DNA of 45,958 nucleotides from Flavobacterium sp. Root935. Lineage in GTDB: Bacteria; Bacteroidota; Bacteroidia; Flavobacteriales; Flavobacteriaceae. Both the position numbers and the translations under genes were made by a program. Under the pieces are notes generated by a model. It ran no database searches and was not told the origin of the DNA. It saw only the letters and a list, made by a program, of their open reading frames with translations. The stretch spans positions 419,276 to 465,233 of the forward strand of contig NZ_LMJL01000010.1 of the NCBI RefSeq assembly GCF_001429295.1, given 5' to 3'. Numbering within the stretch: position 1 is the stretch's first letter; the number at the start of each line of letters is the position of its first letter. Below, one piece after another: positions 16,069 to 25,920 of the stretch.

Positions 16069-16839
16069 ATGGCAAACAAAATAGAAGTAAAAGAATTACT
16101 AGAAGCAGGTGTTCACTTCGGACACATGACTAGAAAATGGGATCCAAACATGGCTCCTTACATTTATATGGAGCGTAATGGTATTCACATTATCAATCTA
16201 TATAAAACTGCAGCTAAAATTGAAGAAGCTAATGAAGCTTTGAAAAAAATCGCTGCATCAGGTAGAAAAATTTTATTCGTAGCTACCAAAAAACAAGCAA
16301 AAGACATCGTTGCTGATAAAGCAAAAGCTGCAAACATGCCTTACATCACTGAAAGATGGCCAGGTGGAATGCTAACTAACTTCGTAACTATCAGAAAGGC
16401 AGTTAAAAAAATGTCTTCTATTGATAAAATGAAGAAAGATGGTACTTTCAACACTCTATCTAAAAAAGAGCGTTTGCAAGTTGATCGTCTACGTGCTAAA
16501 TTAGAGAAAAACTTAGGTTCAATTGCTGATATGTCTAGACTACCTGCAGCATTGTTCGTAGTAGATATCAAAGCTGAACACATCGCAATAAAAGAAGCTC
16601 AAAAATTAAACATTCCAGTTTTCGCAATGGTTGATACGAATTCTGACCCAAGAGAGGTTGATTACGTGATTCCAGCAAATGATGACGCTTCTAAATCAAT
16701 TGACAAAATTTTATCTTTAGTAACTACTGCAGTAATCGAAGGTCTTTCTGACAGAGGTTCTGAAAAAGAAGTTGAAACTGCTGAAGAAGCTGCTCCTGCT
16801 GTTGAAGCTGAAGCTGCTGCTCCTGCAACTGAAGAATAA
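16069..16839 (+). CDS. rpsB: 30S ribosomal protein uS2
   Basis: The protein has 256 residues. KELLEAGVHFGHMTRKW, FVATKKQAKDIV, ERWPGGMLTNF and VDTNSDPREVDYVIPANDDA are uS2 signatures. The C-terminus is extended by about 25 residues of Ala/Glu (EEAAPAVEAEA type), common in Bacteroidota. It is followed by tsf after 139 bases containing word repeats; the rpsB-tsf order is conserved across bacteria. Confidence 0.97.
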   Translation: MANKIEVKELLEAGVHFGHMTRKWDPNMAPYIYMERNGIHIINLYKTAAKIEEANEALKKIAASGRKILFVATKKQAKDIVADKAKAANMPYITERWPGGMLTNFVTIRKAVKKMSSIDKMKKDGTFNTLSKKERLQVDRLRAKLEKNLGSIADMSRLPAALFVVDIKAEHIAIKEAQKLNIPVFAMVDTNSDPREVDYVIPANDDASKSIDKILSLVTTAVIEGLSDRGSEKEVETAEEAAPAVEAEAAAPATEE

Positions 16840-16844
16840 ATCAA

Positions 16845-16960
16845 ATTTTAAATTCCAAATTTTAAATTCCAAAATCCAAGAAAAAAAATTAAAAACGTTA
16901 TGTTGATAATTTATTAAAATTGGAGTTTGGGATTTAAAAGCTGGAATTTTTACTTTTAAC
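16845..16960 (+). repeat. AAATTCCAAA-type word repeat between rpsB and tsf
   Basis: The segment has AAATTTTAAATTCCAAA repeated nearly twice, then AATCCAAG, and later TTGGAGTTTGGGATTTAAAA in the reverse sense, so the two halves could partly fold back. The same words recur at 23356-23395 and 31560-31645. Confidence 0.55.
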
Positions 16961-16978
16961 ATTAAAATTCAAAATATT

Positions 16979-17941
16979 ATGGCAACAATTACTGCTGCAG
17001 ACGTAAATAAATTAAGACAATCTACAGGTGCCGGAATGATGGACTGTAAAAAAGCTTTAGTTGAAGCTGATGGAGATTTCGATAAAGCTATACAAGTCCT
17101 TAGAGAAAAAGGACAAAAAGTTGCTGCTAACCGTTCTGACCGTGAGTCTTCTGAAGGAGCTGCTGTTTCTTTTGTTAATGCTGACCACACTAAAGGAGCT
17201 ATTTTAACTTTGAACTGTGAAACAGATTTCGTAGGTAAAAATGAGGCTTTCGTAACTTTAGCTAAAGATTTAGTTGAAAGAGCTATTAACTTCTCTTCTA
17301 AAGAAGAATTCTTAGCTTCAGATTTCAATGGAATTACTGTTGCTGAAAAATTAATCGAGCAAACTGGTGTTATCGGTGAAAAAATCGAAATCGGTGGCTT
17401 TGAAATTTTAGAAGGTGCTTACGTTGGATCTTATGTTCACGTAAACAAAATTGCTGCTTTAACAGCTATTTCTTCTCCAATCGCTAATGCTGAGACTTTA
17501 ACAAAAGATGTTTCTATGCAAGTTGCTTCTATGGGAGCTGATACATTATCTTACAAAGATTTTGATCCTGCTTTCGTTGCTTCTGAACTTGCTGCTCGTA
17601 TTGCTGTAATCGAAAAAGAAAATGAAGAAGCTGCACGTTTAGGAAAAACTTTAAAAAATGTTCCTAAATACATTTCTTACTCTCAATTAACTGAAGAAGT
17701 TTTAAAACAAGCTGAGGAAGATGCTAAAGCTGAATTAAAAGCTGAAGGTAAACCAGAACAAATTTGGGATAAAATTGTTCCAGGAAAAGTACAACGTTTC
17801 ATCTCTGACAACACTACTTTAGATCAAGAAAAAGCTTTATTAGATCAAAACTTCATCAAAGATGATAGTAAAAAAGTTGGTGATTATGTTAAAGGATTCA
17901 ATGTTGAAATTACAGGTTTCAAAAGAGTTACTTTAGGTTAA
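16979..17941 (+). CDS. tsf: Translation elongation factor Ts
   Basis: The protein has 320 residues. It begins ATITAADVNKLRQSTGAGMMDCKKAL, the UBA-like domain that contacts EF-Tu, followed by NCETDFVGKNEAF and two core subdomains. It exchanges GDP on EF-Tu. It is slightly longer than the E. coli protein because of an insertion in the C-terminal half (around 225-265). It ends the ribosomal cluster with a strong terminator. Confidence 0.97.
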   Translation: MATITAADVNKLRQSTGAGMMDCKKALVEADGDFDKAIQVLREKGQKVAANRSDRESSEGAAVSFVNADHTKGAILTLNCETDFVGKNEAFVTLAKDLVERAINFSSKEEFLASDFNGITVAEKLIEQTGVIGEKIEIGGFEILEGAYVGSYVHVNKIAALTAISSPIANAETLTKDVSMQVASMGADTLSYKDFDPAFVASELAARIAVIEKENEEAARLGKTLKNVPKYISYSQLTEEVLKQAEEDAKAELKAEGKPEQIWDKIVPGKVQRFISDNTTLDQEKALLDQNFIKDDSKKVGDYVKGFNVEITGFKRVTLG

Positions 17942-17962
17942 TATATTATTTTTTCAATAAAG

Positions 17963-17997
17963 AAAAGCCCGAATACTAGTTATTCGGGCTTTTTTTA
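17963..17997. terminator. Bidirectional terminator between tsf and the M3 peptidase gene
   Basis: AAAAGCCCGAATA pairs with TTATTCGGGCTTTT around CTAGT; A's precede and T's follow the stem, serving both converging genes. Confidence 0.92.
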
Positions 17998-18006
17998 TTT
18001 CAGCTT

Positions 18007-20082
18007 TTAATTCTCGATTGGAAAATTTCTCGCTCGCATTAAAGCATCTGACTTTGGAGCATGTCCCCTAAAATTTTCATACATTTTTTCATTGTCTATC
18101 GTATTTCCAACACTTAAAACAGTATCATAAAGACGTTTAGAAACCTTTTTATCAAAAGGTCCGTTTCCTTCTAAAAATGCCTCATACGCATCTGCATTTA
18201 TCACATCGGCCCATAAATAACTATAATATCCTGCAGCATATCCATCACTTGAGAAAATATGGGCAAACTGCGGAATTCTGTGACGCATAACAATTTCAAA
18301 CGGCATATTGATTTCGTCTAAAACTTGTTTCTCAAATTTATGCGGATCAATAGTTTCTGTTGTTAAATGCAGTTTCATATCCACAAAAGAACTCGAGATC
18401 GTTTCAACAGTTGCAAAACCTTCATTAAAATTGGCCGCTTGTTCAATTCTTTCTACTAAAGACTGCGATAGAGGTTCATTCGTTTTATAATGGAGAGCAA
18501 ACTTATTTAATACCTCTGGAGTTGAAAGCCAATGTTCTAATAGCTGCGATGGAAATTCCACATAATCTCTAGCGACAGAAGTTCCAGACAAACTTGGATA
18601 GGTAACATTGGAACACAAACCATGCAAAGCATGACCAAATTCATGAAATAAAGTTGTTGCATCATCCCAGGAAATTAAAACTGGTTCATCTGCATTTCCT
18701 TTTATAAAATTGCAATTGTTAGATACGATTGGAAGTACTTTTCCATTTATTTTCTGCTGATCGCGATGTGAATTCATCCAAGCCCCAGAACGCTTTCCTA
18801 CGCGCGCGTATGGATCGAAATACCACAACCCGATTGGTTCTCCTGTATTTTTATTATTTACTTCCCAAACGCGAACATCTGGGTGATAAACTGGAACATC
18901 AAATAATTGTTTAAAACCTAAATCAAATAATTCACCTGCTGTCCAAAACATTCCTTCACGGAGATTTTCCAATTGAAGATATTGTTTTATTTCATTTTGA
19001 TCTAAATCATATTTTGCTTTTCGAACTTTCTCCGCATAATAGCGGTAATCCCAAGGCTGAATTTTAAAGTTTCCTCCTTCTTGGTTCACCATTTCCTGCA
19101 TGGCAGCAACATCATTTTTTACTTTTTCAACCGCTGGTTTCCAAACAGAATCCATTAAATCTAAAGTCTTTTGCGGATCTTTTGCCATTTTATTAGACAA
19201 ACTCCACTCTGCAAAATTCTTAAAACCTAATATTTTTGCCTTTTCTGCTCTTAACTTTAAAATAGAAACCAAAGTACTATTAGTATCATTTTCATTACCG
19301 TTATCACCTCGTTTAACGAAAATATCAAATGCCTTTTCTCTTAAATTTCTTTGGCTTGAAAAGGTTAAAAACGGTTCAATAGAAGATCTTGTATTCCCAA
19401 TACATCCTAAAACATTCAGATTTCTTTCTCTAGCTTCTGCTATCGCTGCATTTTTAAATTCTTTAGGAAGTCCATCAAAATCAGATTCTGTTTTTAATTC
19501 GATATACTGATCGTTTTCTTCTGCTAATAATTTCTGACTGAATAAAGTAAAAAGACTTGCCAGTTCTTGATTAATCTTGGCCACTTTATCTTTATCTTCT
19601 TTATGCAACTCTGCTCCTTCTCGAACAAAATCAGTATAATAAAGCCAAAGCAGTCGCTGCTGCTCATCTGTCAATTTCTTACTATCTTCAGATTTGTATA
19701 AAGATTCAATTCTTAAAAAAAGTTTTTCATTTTGATAGAGTTTATCATTTATTGCCGCCAATTTTGGAGACATTTCGGTATCAACAATATTGAATTCGGG
19801 AGTACTTAAATTCGATCTGTAAATTCCATAAACAGCATGAATTCGTTCTAATTTTTCACCCGAAAGCTCTAAAGCTGTAATTGTATTTTGAAATGTTGGC
19901 TTTTCGGTATTATTGGCAATTGCATCTATTTCATTCAACTTTTCCTGAATAGCAAATTCTATTGCGGGCTTAAAATCTGAGACTTTATATTTGGTAAAAT
20001 CTGGAACTCCTCCGTAAGGACCAGACCAATCTTGTAATAAAGGATTATCTAACTCAATTTGTGCTTTCATAATAAATAACAT
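18007..20082 (-). CDS. M3-family zinc metallopeptidase (oligopeptidase A/Dcp-like)
   Basis: The open frame gives 691 residues. The second ATG (at 20070, MKAQIELDNPLLQDW) is the better start because conserved sequence begins there; the first four residues are probably not translated. The zinc motif is FHEFGHALH (HExxH at 480-484), with the third ligand Glu about 25 residues downstream. The long helical N-terminal region is typical of the M3A clan, which degrades short peptides in a closed channel. Although Dcp-like, it lacks a signal peptide and so should be cytoplasmic, recycling signal peptides and proteasome-like products. Confidence 0.92.
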   Translation of the reverse strand: MLFIMKAQIELDNPLLQDWSGPYGGVPDFTKYKVSDFKPAIEFAIQEKLNEIDAIANNTEKPTFQNTITALELSGEKLERIHAVYGIYRSNLSTPEFNIVDTEMSPKLAAINDKLYQNEKLFLRIESLYKSEDSKKLTDEQQRLLWLYYTDFVREGAELHKEDKDKVAKINQELASLFTLFSQKLLAEENDQYIELKTESDFDGLPKEFKNAAIAEARERNLNVLGCIGNTRSSIEPFLTFSSQRNLREKAFDIFVKRGDNGNENDTNSTLVSILKLRAEKAKILGFKNFAEWSLSNKMAKDPQKTLDLMDSVWKPAVEKVKNDVAAMQEMVNQEGGNFKIQPWDYRYYAEKVRKAKYDLDQNEIKQYLQLENLREGMFWTAGELFDLGFKQLFDVPVYHPDVRVWEVNNKNTGEPIGLWYFDPYARVGKRSGAWMNSHRDQQKINGKVLPIVSNNCNFIKGNADEPVLISWDDATTLFHEFGHALHGLCSNVTYPSLSGTSVARDYVEFPSQLLEHWLSTPEVLNKFALHYKTNEPLSQSLVERIEQAANFNEGFATVETISSSFVDMKLHLTTETIDPHKFEKQVLDEINMPFEIVMRHRIPQFAHIFSSDGYAAGYYSYLWADVINADAYEAFLEGNGPFDKKVSKRLYDTVLSVGNTIDNEKMYENFRGHAPKSDALMRARNFPIEN

Positions 20083-20214
20083 TAATTAATTTCTGTATAA
20101 ATTTTCTAACGAATAGAAAACAACAGATTCTCAAAATTAACCAATCGAAAGCAAACTTTAGTGTTATAATGAATTATAAAAATTGATGGATTCTAAGATT
20201 TAAAAGAAATAGTT

Positions 20215-20222
20215 TAATTTTG
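20215..20222 (+). promoter_or_regulatory. -7 box (TAATTTTG) for the queuosine-precursor transporter gene
   Basis: Exact TAnnTTTG, 22 bases before the ATG at 20245. The leader is too short for a preQ1 riboswitch downstream of it. Confidence 0.5.
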
Positions 20223-20244
20223 AAACATCAACACCTAAAACAAC

Positions 20245-20901
20245 ATGTTTAAAACCAGAAAAGAAATCGTTTTTGTAATTCTAGCAGGAATATTTATCAC
20301 GAATGCAGTTGTTGCAGAACTTATTGGAGGTAAATTAATTCAAGTTGGTCCGTTTGTAATGAGTATAGGAATTCTACCTTGGCCAATTGTATTTTTAACC
20401 ACAGATTTAATTAATGAATATTTTGGTGAAAAAGGAGTAAAAAAACTTTCCTTTATAACCGCATGCCTAATCGCTTATGCTTTTCTGATTTTGTTTATGG
20501 CGATTGTAATTCCTGCCGCAAAAGGAATCAGCCCAGTTAATGACGATCAATTTCAAGCAGTATTTGGGCAGAGTATGTGGATTATTGTGGGAAGCCTTAT
20601 TGCTTTTATGGCATCGCAGCTCATAGATGTTTGGATATTTTGGTTTTTCAAGAATAGAACTGGAGAAAAGAAAATATGGCTGAGAGCAACGGGATCTACC
20701 GTAATTTCGCAATTATTTGATTCTTTTATCGTACTAGGAATTGCTTTTTGGCTTCCTGGTAAAATTAATTTCGACACTTTTATATCTTCTGCATTAATAG
20801 GATATACTTTTAAATTAGCAATTGCCATAATTTTGACTCCTGCCATTTATCTCGGACATCACTTAATTAAAAACTACTTAAAAGAAGAAAAGACACTTTA
20901 A
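20245..20901 (+). CDS. Queuosine precursor transporter (YhhQ/VUT family)
   Basis: The protein has 218 residues with about six hydrophobic helices. The motifs VAELIGGKLIQVG, PWPIVFLTTDLINEYFG and WLRATGSTVISQLFDSFIV are characteristic of the YhhQ family, which imports preQ0/preQ1 for tRNA queuosine. The aspartate in LTTDLINE and the polar residues in the SQLFDS helix are family-conserved. It is monocistronic, between the M3 peptidase (divergent) and a lipoprotein gene. No queuosine biosynthetic gene is in the window. Confidence 0.9.
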   Translation: MFKTRKEIVFVILAGIFITNAVVAELIGGKLIQVGPFVMSIGILPWPIVFLTTDLINEYFGEKGVKKLSFITACLIAYAFLILFMAIVIPAAKGISPVNDDQFQAVFGQSMWIIVGSLIAFMASQLIDVWIFWFFKNRTGEKKIWLRATGSTVISQLFDSFIVLGIAFWLPGKINFDTFISSALIGYTFKLAIAIILTPAIYLGHHLIKNYLKEEKTL

Positions 20902-21074
20902 TTTTAACAAGTTTAAATTTACAATAAAATCGGTTTGAAATTGATATTTCTTACATTATTTTTGGAAGAAAAATAGCGCATAAATAATATAATTGATTTT
21001 CAATATTTTACAAAAAAATGTTAAAAACAAACGAAAAAACTTATAAAAAAGACTTTATTTGTTAAAAAAGATTC

Positions 21075-21082
21075 TATTTTTG
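21075..21082 (+). promoter_or_regulatory. -7 box (TATTTTTG) for the lipocalin-like gene
   Basis: Exact TAnnTTTG located 32 bases before the ATG at 21115. No -33 element at the 19-base spacing. Confidence 0.45.
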
Positions 21083-21114
21083 CCAAAACATTTAACAAAT
21101 AAAATCTACCAAAA

Positions 21115-21549
21115 ATGAAAAAATTAAGTATTCTTTTCGTGTCAGTTATGACATTAGGATTAGCATTAACATCTTGCAGCAGTGACAATGATGATAGTTC
21201 AGCATCAATTGAAGGAAAATGGCAAATCACTCACATGGGTGCAGTTCTTGGAACTGAAGAAGTTTTACCACCTTACACAAACGATGGTGGTTGTGCTAAC
21301 GATATCGTAGAATTTAAAGCAGATAGCAAATTCGTAGATACTTACGCAGAATATACTGATAGCAAATGTAATACTTATACTCAAGAAGGAACATTTACAA
21401 AAGAAGGAAACACTTTGACTAAAAAATACATCGGAGAGTCTGAAAAATATGAAATCGCTGAATTATCTGGAAGTAAATTAAAATTAAAAATGACATATTC
21501 TGAAGGAGGAATATCTGTTTCAGCAGTAGTAGTTTATAAAAAAATCTAG
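21115..21549 (+). CDS. Lipocalin-like lipoprotein
   Basis: The protein has 144 residues. It has a signal peptide and lipobox (TSCSSDNDD, with acidic residues after the cysteine as in Bacteroidota lipoproteins), then GKWQITHMG, the pattern of lipocalin-like family beta-barrels, with later strands FTKEGNTLTKKY and LKLKMTYSEGG. Two internal cysteines (in GGCAND and DSKCNTY) could form a disulfide. The ligand is unknown. It is monocistronic with its own terminator. Confidence 0.75.
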   Translation: MKKLSILFVSVMTLGLALTSCSSDNDDSSASIEGKWQITHMGAVLGTEEVLPPYTNDGGCANDIVEFKADSKFVDTYAEYTDSKCNTYTQEGTFTKEGNTLTKKYIGESEKYEIAELSGSKLKLKMTYSEGGISVSAVVVYKKI

Positions 21550-21577
21550 TCTTACAAACTAAATAAATTCTGAAGAG

Positions 21578-21608
21578 CCTCAAATCTTAATTGATTTGAG
21601 GTTTTTTT
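21578..21608 (+). terminator. Terminator of the lipocalin-like gene
   Basis: CCTCAAATC (21578-21586) pairs perfectly with GATTTGAGG (21593-21601), followed by seven T. Confidence 0.92.
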
Positions 21609-21676
21609 ATACTTTTGAAACAAAAAAAATATTTATATGAGACACTTCTGTCAAAAATTAAGAGTAATTTAATGTC

Positions 21677-22336
21677 ATGAAAAAAACTGGTCTCATTATA
21701 TTACTTTCATTAACTTATTTCTTTATAAGCTGTGGCAACGATGCCAAAAAACAGCCAAAAAAGGAAGTGATTACTTCTGTAAATAAATTAACACCAGTTT
21801 CAGAAAAAAAATTCAAAAAAAGCTCCTTAGAAAAATCGGCGATAAAAGATTTGACAAAGAGACAGAGCAGGAATGTTCAAAATGATTTTACATTTAAGAA
21901 AGACACACTGGACAAACCAGAAATACAAAATCTGCAAAGCGTACCAGGGAACGCAAACAGTGATAATTTAATGACTTTTGCTAATTTAAAAAAAATACTT
22001 TCTAATAGCGAAATAGGAGAAACCTTTACTCAAAAAGAGCTGACACAAAATTTCCAAATCCCAAAAGAAGCTGTCAAAATAGTTAAAAGCATTACAAAAA
22101 TTGCGGAAAACGAAATAGCCGTAAAATGGAAATCTACATGGCTCTTAGAAAAAGTTTCTGATGCAAAATTCAAAGATGGCAGTATGAAAATTGCTTTCAA
22201 ATCCAATAAATTGTATACTTCAGGTACGGCAATTGGAATAAAGTATGAAAAAAAAATCTATAACAACTTAGTCATAATAGGCAGATCAGCTTATATTCCG
22301 ACAGTAAAAGGATACAGCTGGCAAATTGGGAAGTAA
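21677..22336 (+). CDS. Hypothetical lipoprotein
   Basis: The protein has 219 residues that I do not recognise. The N-terminus is a lipoprotein signal (LSLTYFFISCGND). Residues 24-100 are charged and probably disordered; residues 105-219 look like a compact alpha/beta domain with regularly spaced strands (AVKWKSTWLLEKV, GSMKIAFKSNKLYTSG, NNLVIIGRSAYIP). Its stop overlaps the tag start by one base (TAATG), so the two genes are translationally coupled, although no functional link is evident. Confidence 0.7.
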   Translation: MKKTGLIILLSLTYFFISCGNDAKKQPKKEVITSVNKLTPVSEKKFKKSSLEKSAIKDLTKRQSRNVQNDFTFKKDTLDKPEIQNLQSVPGNANSDNLMTFANLKKILSNSEIGETFTQKELTQNFQIPKEAVKIVKSITKIAENEIAVKWKSTWLLEKVSDAKFKDGSMKIAFKSNKLYTSGTAIGIKYEKKIYNNLVIIGRSAYIPTVKGYSWQIGK

Positions 22337-22905
22337 TGGAAAATGAAAATTTAATAAGATGCGGCTGGTGTACATCTAGTAATTTATATAAAAAATATCA
22401 TGATGACGAATGGGGCGTTCCTGTTTATGATGACCCTACTCTATTTGAATTTTTAATTTTAGAAACCTTCCAGGCTGGATTAAGCTGGATTACAATTTTA
22501 AATAAAAGAGAAAATTTCAGAAATGCATTTGATCATTTTGATTATCAAAAAATTGCCAATTACTCTCAAGATAAAATCGAAGAATTATTACAGAATACTG
22601 GAATCATCCGCAATAAACTTAAAATAAAATCAGCAGTTTCAAATGCTAAGGCATTTATGAAAGTTCAGGAAGAATTTGGAAGCTTTTCGGATTATATTTG
22701 GAAATTCACAAATGGAAAACCTATAATAAACCATCCCAAAACTTCAAAAGATGTTCCGGCTACTACACCGCTTTCTGATGAAATTAGTAAAGACTTAAAA
22801 AAAAGAGGTTTTAAATTTGTGGGTTCAACCGTAATTTACGCACACATGCAAGCAACCGGAATGGTCAATGATCACGCCGAAGATTGCTGGAAAAGAACTC
22901 AGTAA
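22336..22905 (+). CDS. tag: DNA-3-methyladenine glycosylase I
   Basis: This 189-residue protein matches Tag: RCGWCTSSNLYKKYHDDEWG near the N-terminus with the zinc cysteine, FEFLILETFQAGLSWITIL with the base-recognising Glu, and the C-terminal GMVNDHAEDC carrying the other zinc ligands (HxxxC). It excises 3-methyladenine from alkylated DNA. It is coupled to the upstream lipoprotein gene. The word repeat at 22908 follows directly. Confidence 0.95.
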   Translation: MENENLIRCGWCTSSNLYKKYHDDEWGVPVYDDPTLFEFLILETFQAGLSWITILNKRENFRNAFDHFDYQKIANYSQDKIEELLQNTGIIRNKLKIKSAVSNAKAFMKVQEEFGSFSDYIWKFTNGKPIINHPKTSKDVPATTPLSDEISKDLKKRGFKFVGSTVIYAHMQATGMVNDHAEDCWKRTQ

Positions 22906-22907
22906 TC

Positions 22908-22923
22908 AGTCGCAGTTTTCAGT
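22908..22923 (+). repeat. 16-bp dispersed repeat AGTCGCAGTTTTCAGT, copy 1
   Basis: It is an exact reverse complement of 43748-43763, about 21 kb away. Both copies lie within three bases of a stop codon or gene end. The 9-mer core ACTGCGACT occurs again at 23408-23416. Confidence 0.7.
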
Positions 22924-22929
22924 TTTTTT

Positions 22930-22964
22930 TTAAACCTGAAACTTGAAACCTGAAACTTTTAAAC
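22930..22964 (+). repeat. AACCTGAAACTTGAAACCTGAAAC word repeat
   Basis: Near-tandem repetition of a 7-base unit (CTGAAAC, CTTGAAAC) between tag and the thiamine operon promoter. It is non-coding. Confidence 0.55.
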
Positions 22965-22973
22965 AAAAATCAT

Positions 22974-22981
22974 TATATTTG
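22974..22981 (+). promoter_or_regulatory. -7 box (TATATTTG) of the thiamine operon
   Basis: Exact TAnnTTTG. Transcription would start around 22986-22988, so the RNA begins with the P1 strand of the TPP aptamer. Confidence 0.65.
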
Positions 22982-22987
22982 CTTCAC

Positions 22988-23067
22988 ACTTTAGGGGTGT
23001 CTACAACTTGTAGGCTGAGATTTTACCCTCTGAACCTGATCTAGTTCATACTAGCGTAGGGAAAAGT
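22988..23067 (+). promoter_or_regulatory. TPP riboswitch aptamer upstream of thiS
   Basis: THI-element landmarks occur in order: GGGGTG (22994-22999), CTGAGA (23015-23020), ACCC (23025-23028), GAACCTGATCT (23032-23042) and CTAGCGTAGGGAA (23051-23063). P1 is ACTTT (22988-22992) with AAAGT (23063-23067). Downstream, CCTAAAGT (23112-23119) is complementary to the same 5' strand, and CCATTCC (23107-23113) is complementary to GGAATGG spanning the thiS start codon, which supplies an expression platform (see findings). Confidence 0.95.
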
Positions 23068-23081
23068 AAGATGACTTCTGC

Positions 23082-23098
23082 ACGCATTTTTTATGCGT
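23082..23098 (+). other. Spacer hairpin in the TPP riboswitch leader
   Basis: ACGCAT (23082-23087) pairs with ATGCGT (23093-23098) around five T. It lies between the aptamer and the switching strand and has no T-run after it, so it acts as a compact spacer rather than a terminator. Confidence 0.5.
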
Positions 23099-23145
23099 TC
23101 TTGTAGCCATTCCTAAAGTATAACTATATACTAAATTCAAAGGGA

Positions 23146-23352
23146 ATGGAACTAAAAATCAACCAACAAATTAAACATTTCAATGCTGAATCGCTAAGCA
23201 TTCAATCATTGCTCGATCTCGAAATTCCGCACAAACAAAACGGAATCGCCGTTGCGATTAACAATACCGTTGTTCCAAAAATTAAATGGAACGAATTCCT
23301 CGTACAAGAAACTGACGAAATCTTAATTATTTCTGCCACGCAGGGAGGTTAG
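23146..23352 (+). CDS. thiS: Sulfur carrier protein ThiS
   Basis: The protein has 68 residues with a ubiquitin-like fold, ending TQGG, the C-terminal Gly-Gly that ThiF adenylates and then converts to a thiocarboxylate for thiazole formation by ThiG. It is the first gene of the operon, and its ATG lies inside a sequence (GGAATGG) complementary to part of the riboswitch leader. Confidence 0.92.
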   Translation: MELKINQQIKHFNAESLSIQSLLDLEIPHKQNGIAVAINNTVVPKIKWNEFLVQETDEILIISATQGG

Positions 23353-23355
23353 AAA

Positions 23356-25281
<1,926 letters not shown>

Positions 25282-25311
25282 AAAATAGAATCAAGAATAA
25301 AGAGGAAAGAT

Positions 25312-25920
25312 ATGATTGTAGTTACAAATCCTTTTTCTGTTGAAAATGAAACAAATATGATTCAATCTTTATTTGCCGAAGGATTGTCTTTGCTTCATAT
25401 TAGAAAACCTGATTTTTCTGAATTGGAAATGGCGGAATTCATTCATCACATAAAATTGGAAAATAGAGATAAGCTTGTATTGCACAATCATCATACACTG
25501 GCAGAAGATTTTGGAATTAACAGATTTCATTTTTCTGAAAAAGAAAGAAAGCAAACTCATGACTCTCCTGAAAGGTTTTCAAAACCTTGTAGGTATTCAA
25601 CATCAACACATTCTATTAAAGATTTCAATTTATTAGAGAGTGATTTTGATTACGCTTTTTTAAGTCCAGTTTTTAAAAGTATTTCCAAAGAAAATTATCA
25701 TCCAGAAACAGATCTTTTTGAAGAGATAAAATCACGAACAAACTATAAAACAAAAGTCATCGCTTTAGGCGGAATTGATTCGCAAAATATTCAAAAAGTG
25801 CTTCAAAATGGTTTTGATGATGCTGCACTTTTGGGAAGTATTTGGAACAATGAGAATCCTGTAAAACAATTTAAATTATGTCAGCAAATCGCCCTTTCGT
25901 ACTTACAATTGCAGGTTTAG
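25312..25920 (+). CDS. TenI-like thiazole tautomerase (ThiE/TenI superfamily)
   Basis: The protein has 202 residues with a TIM-barrel thiamine phosphate synthase fold, but the ThiE substrate motifs are changed: LLHIRKP instead of Q-x-R, VLHNH instead of VND, and NRFHFSEK instead of DGVHLG. It keeps YSTSTHS (His100), matching the catalytic His of TenI, and YAFLSPVF with KENYHP, as in TenI. Since a canonical thiE lies two genes downstream, this copy most likely aromatises the ThiG product. Residues 86-94 are encoded by a 27-base imperfect palindrome that resembles a dispersed repeat. Its 3' end overlaps thiD by 43 bases. Confidence 0.78.
   Translation: MIVVTNPFSVENETNMIQSLFAEGLSLLHIRKPDFSELEMAEFIHHIKLENRDKLVLHNHHTLAEDFGINRFHFSEKERKQTHDSPERFSKPCRYSTSTHSIKDFNLLESDFDYAFLSPVFKSISKENYHPETDLFEEIKSRTNYKTKVIALGGIDSQNIQKVLQNGFDDAALLGSIWNNENPVKQFKLCQQIALSYLQLQV
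25567..25593. repeat. Imperfect 27-base palindrome within the tenI-like gene
   Basis: The core AAGGTTTTCAAAACCTT is perfectly palindromic about a central base; the outer CCTG and TAGG ends also pair except for one mismatch. It encodes residues 86-94 in a loop region just before the STSTHS motif. Confidence 0.6.

Noticed and set aside
20083..20244. preQ1 riboswitch before the queuosine precursor transporter
   Set aside because: No short H-type pseudoknot with a C-rich loop and A-rich tail was seen, and the -7 box is only 22 bases from the ATG, leaving no room.
23082..23098. Intrinsic terminator in the thiS leader
   Set aside because: The T-run lies in the loop, not after the stem, so it cannot terminate transcription in the usual way.
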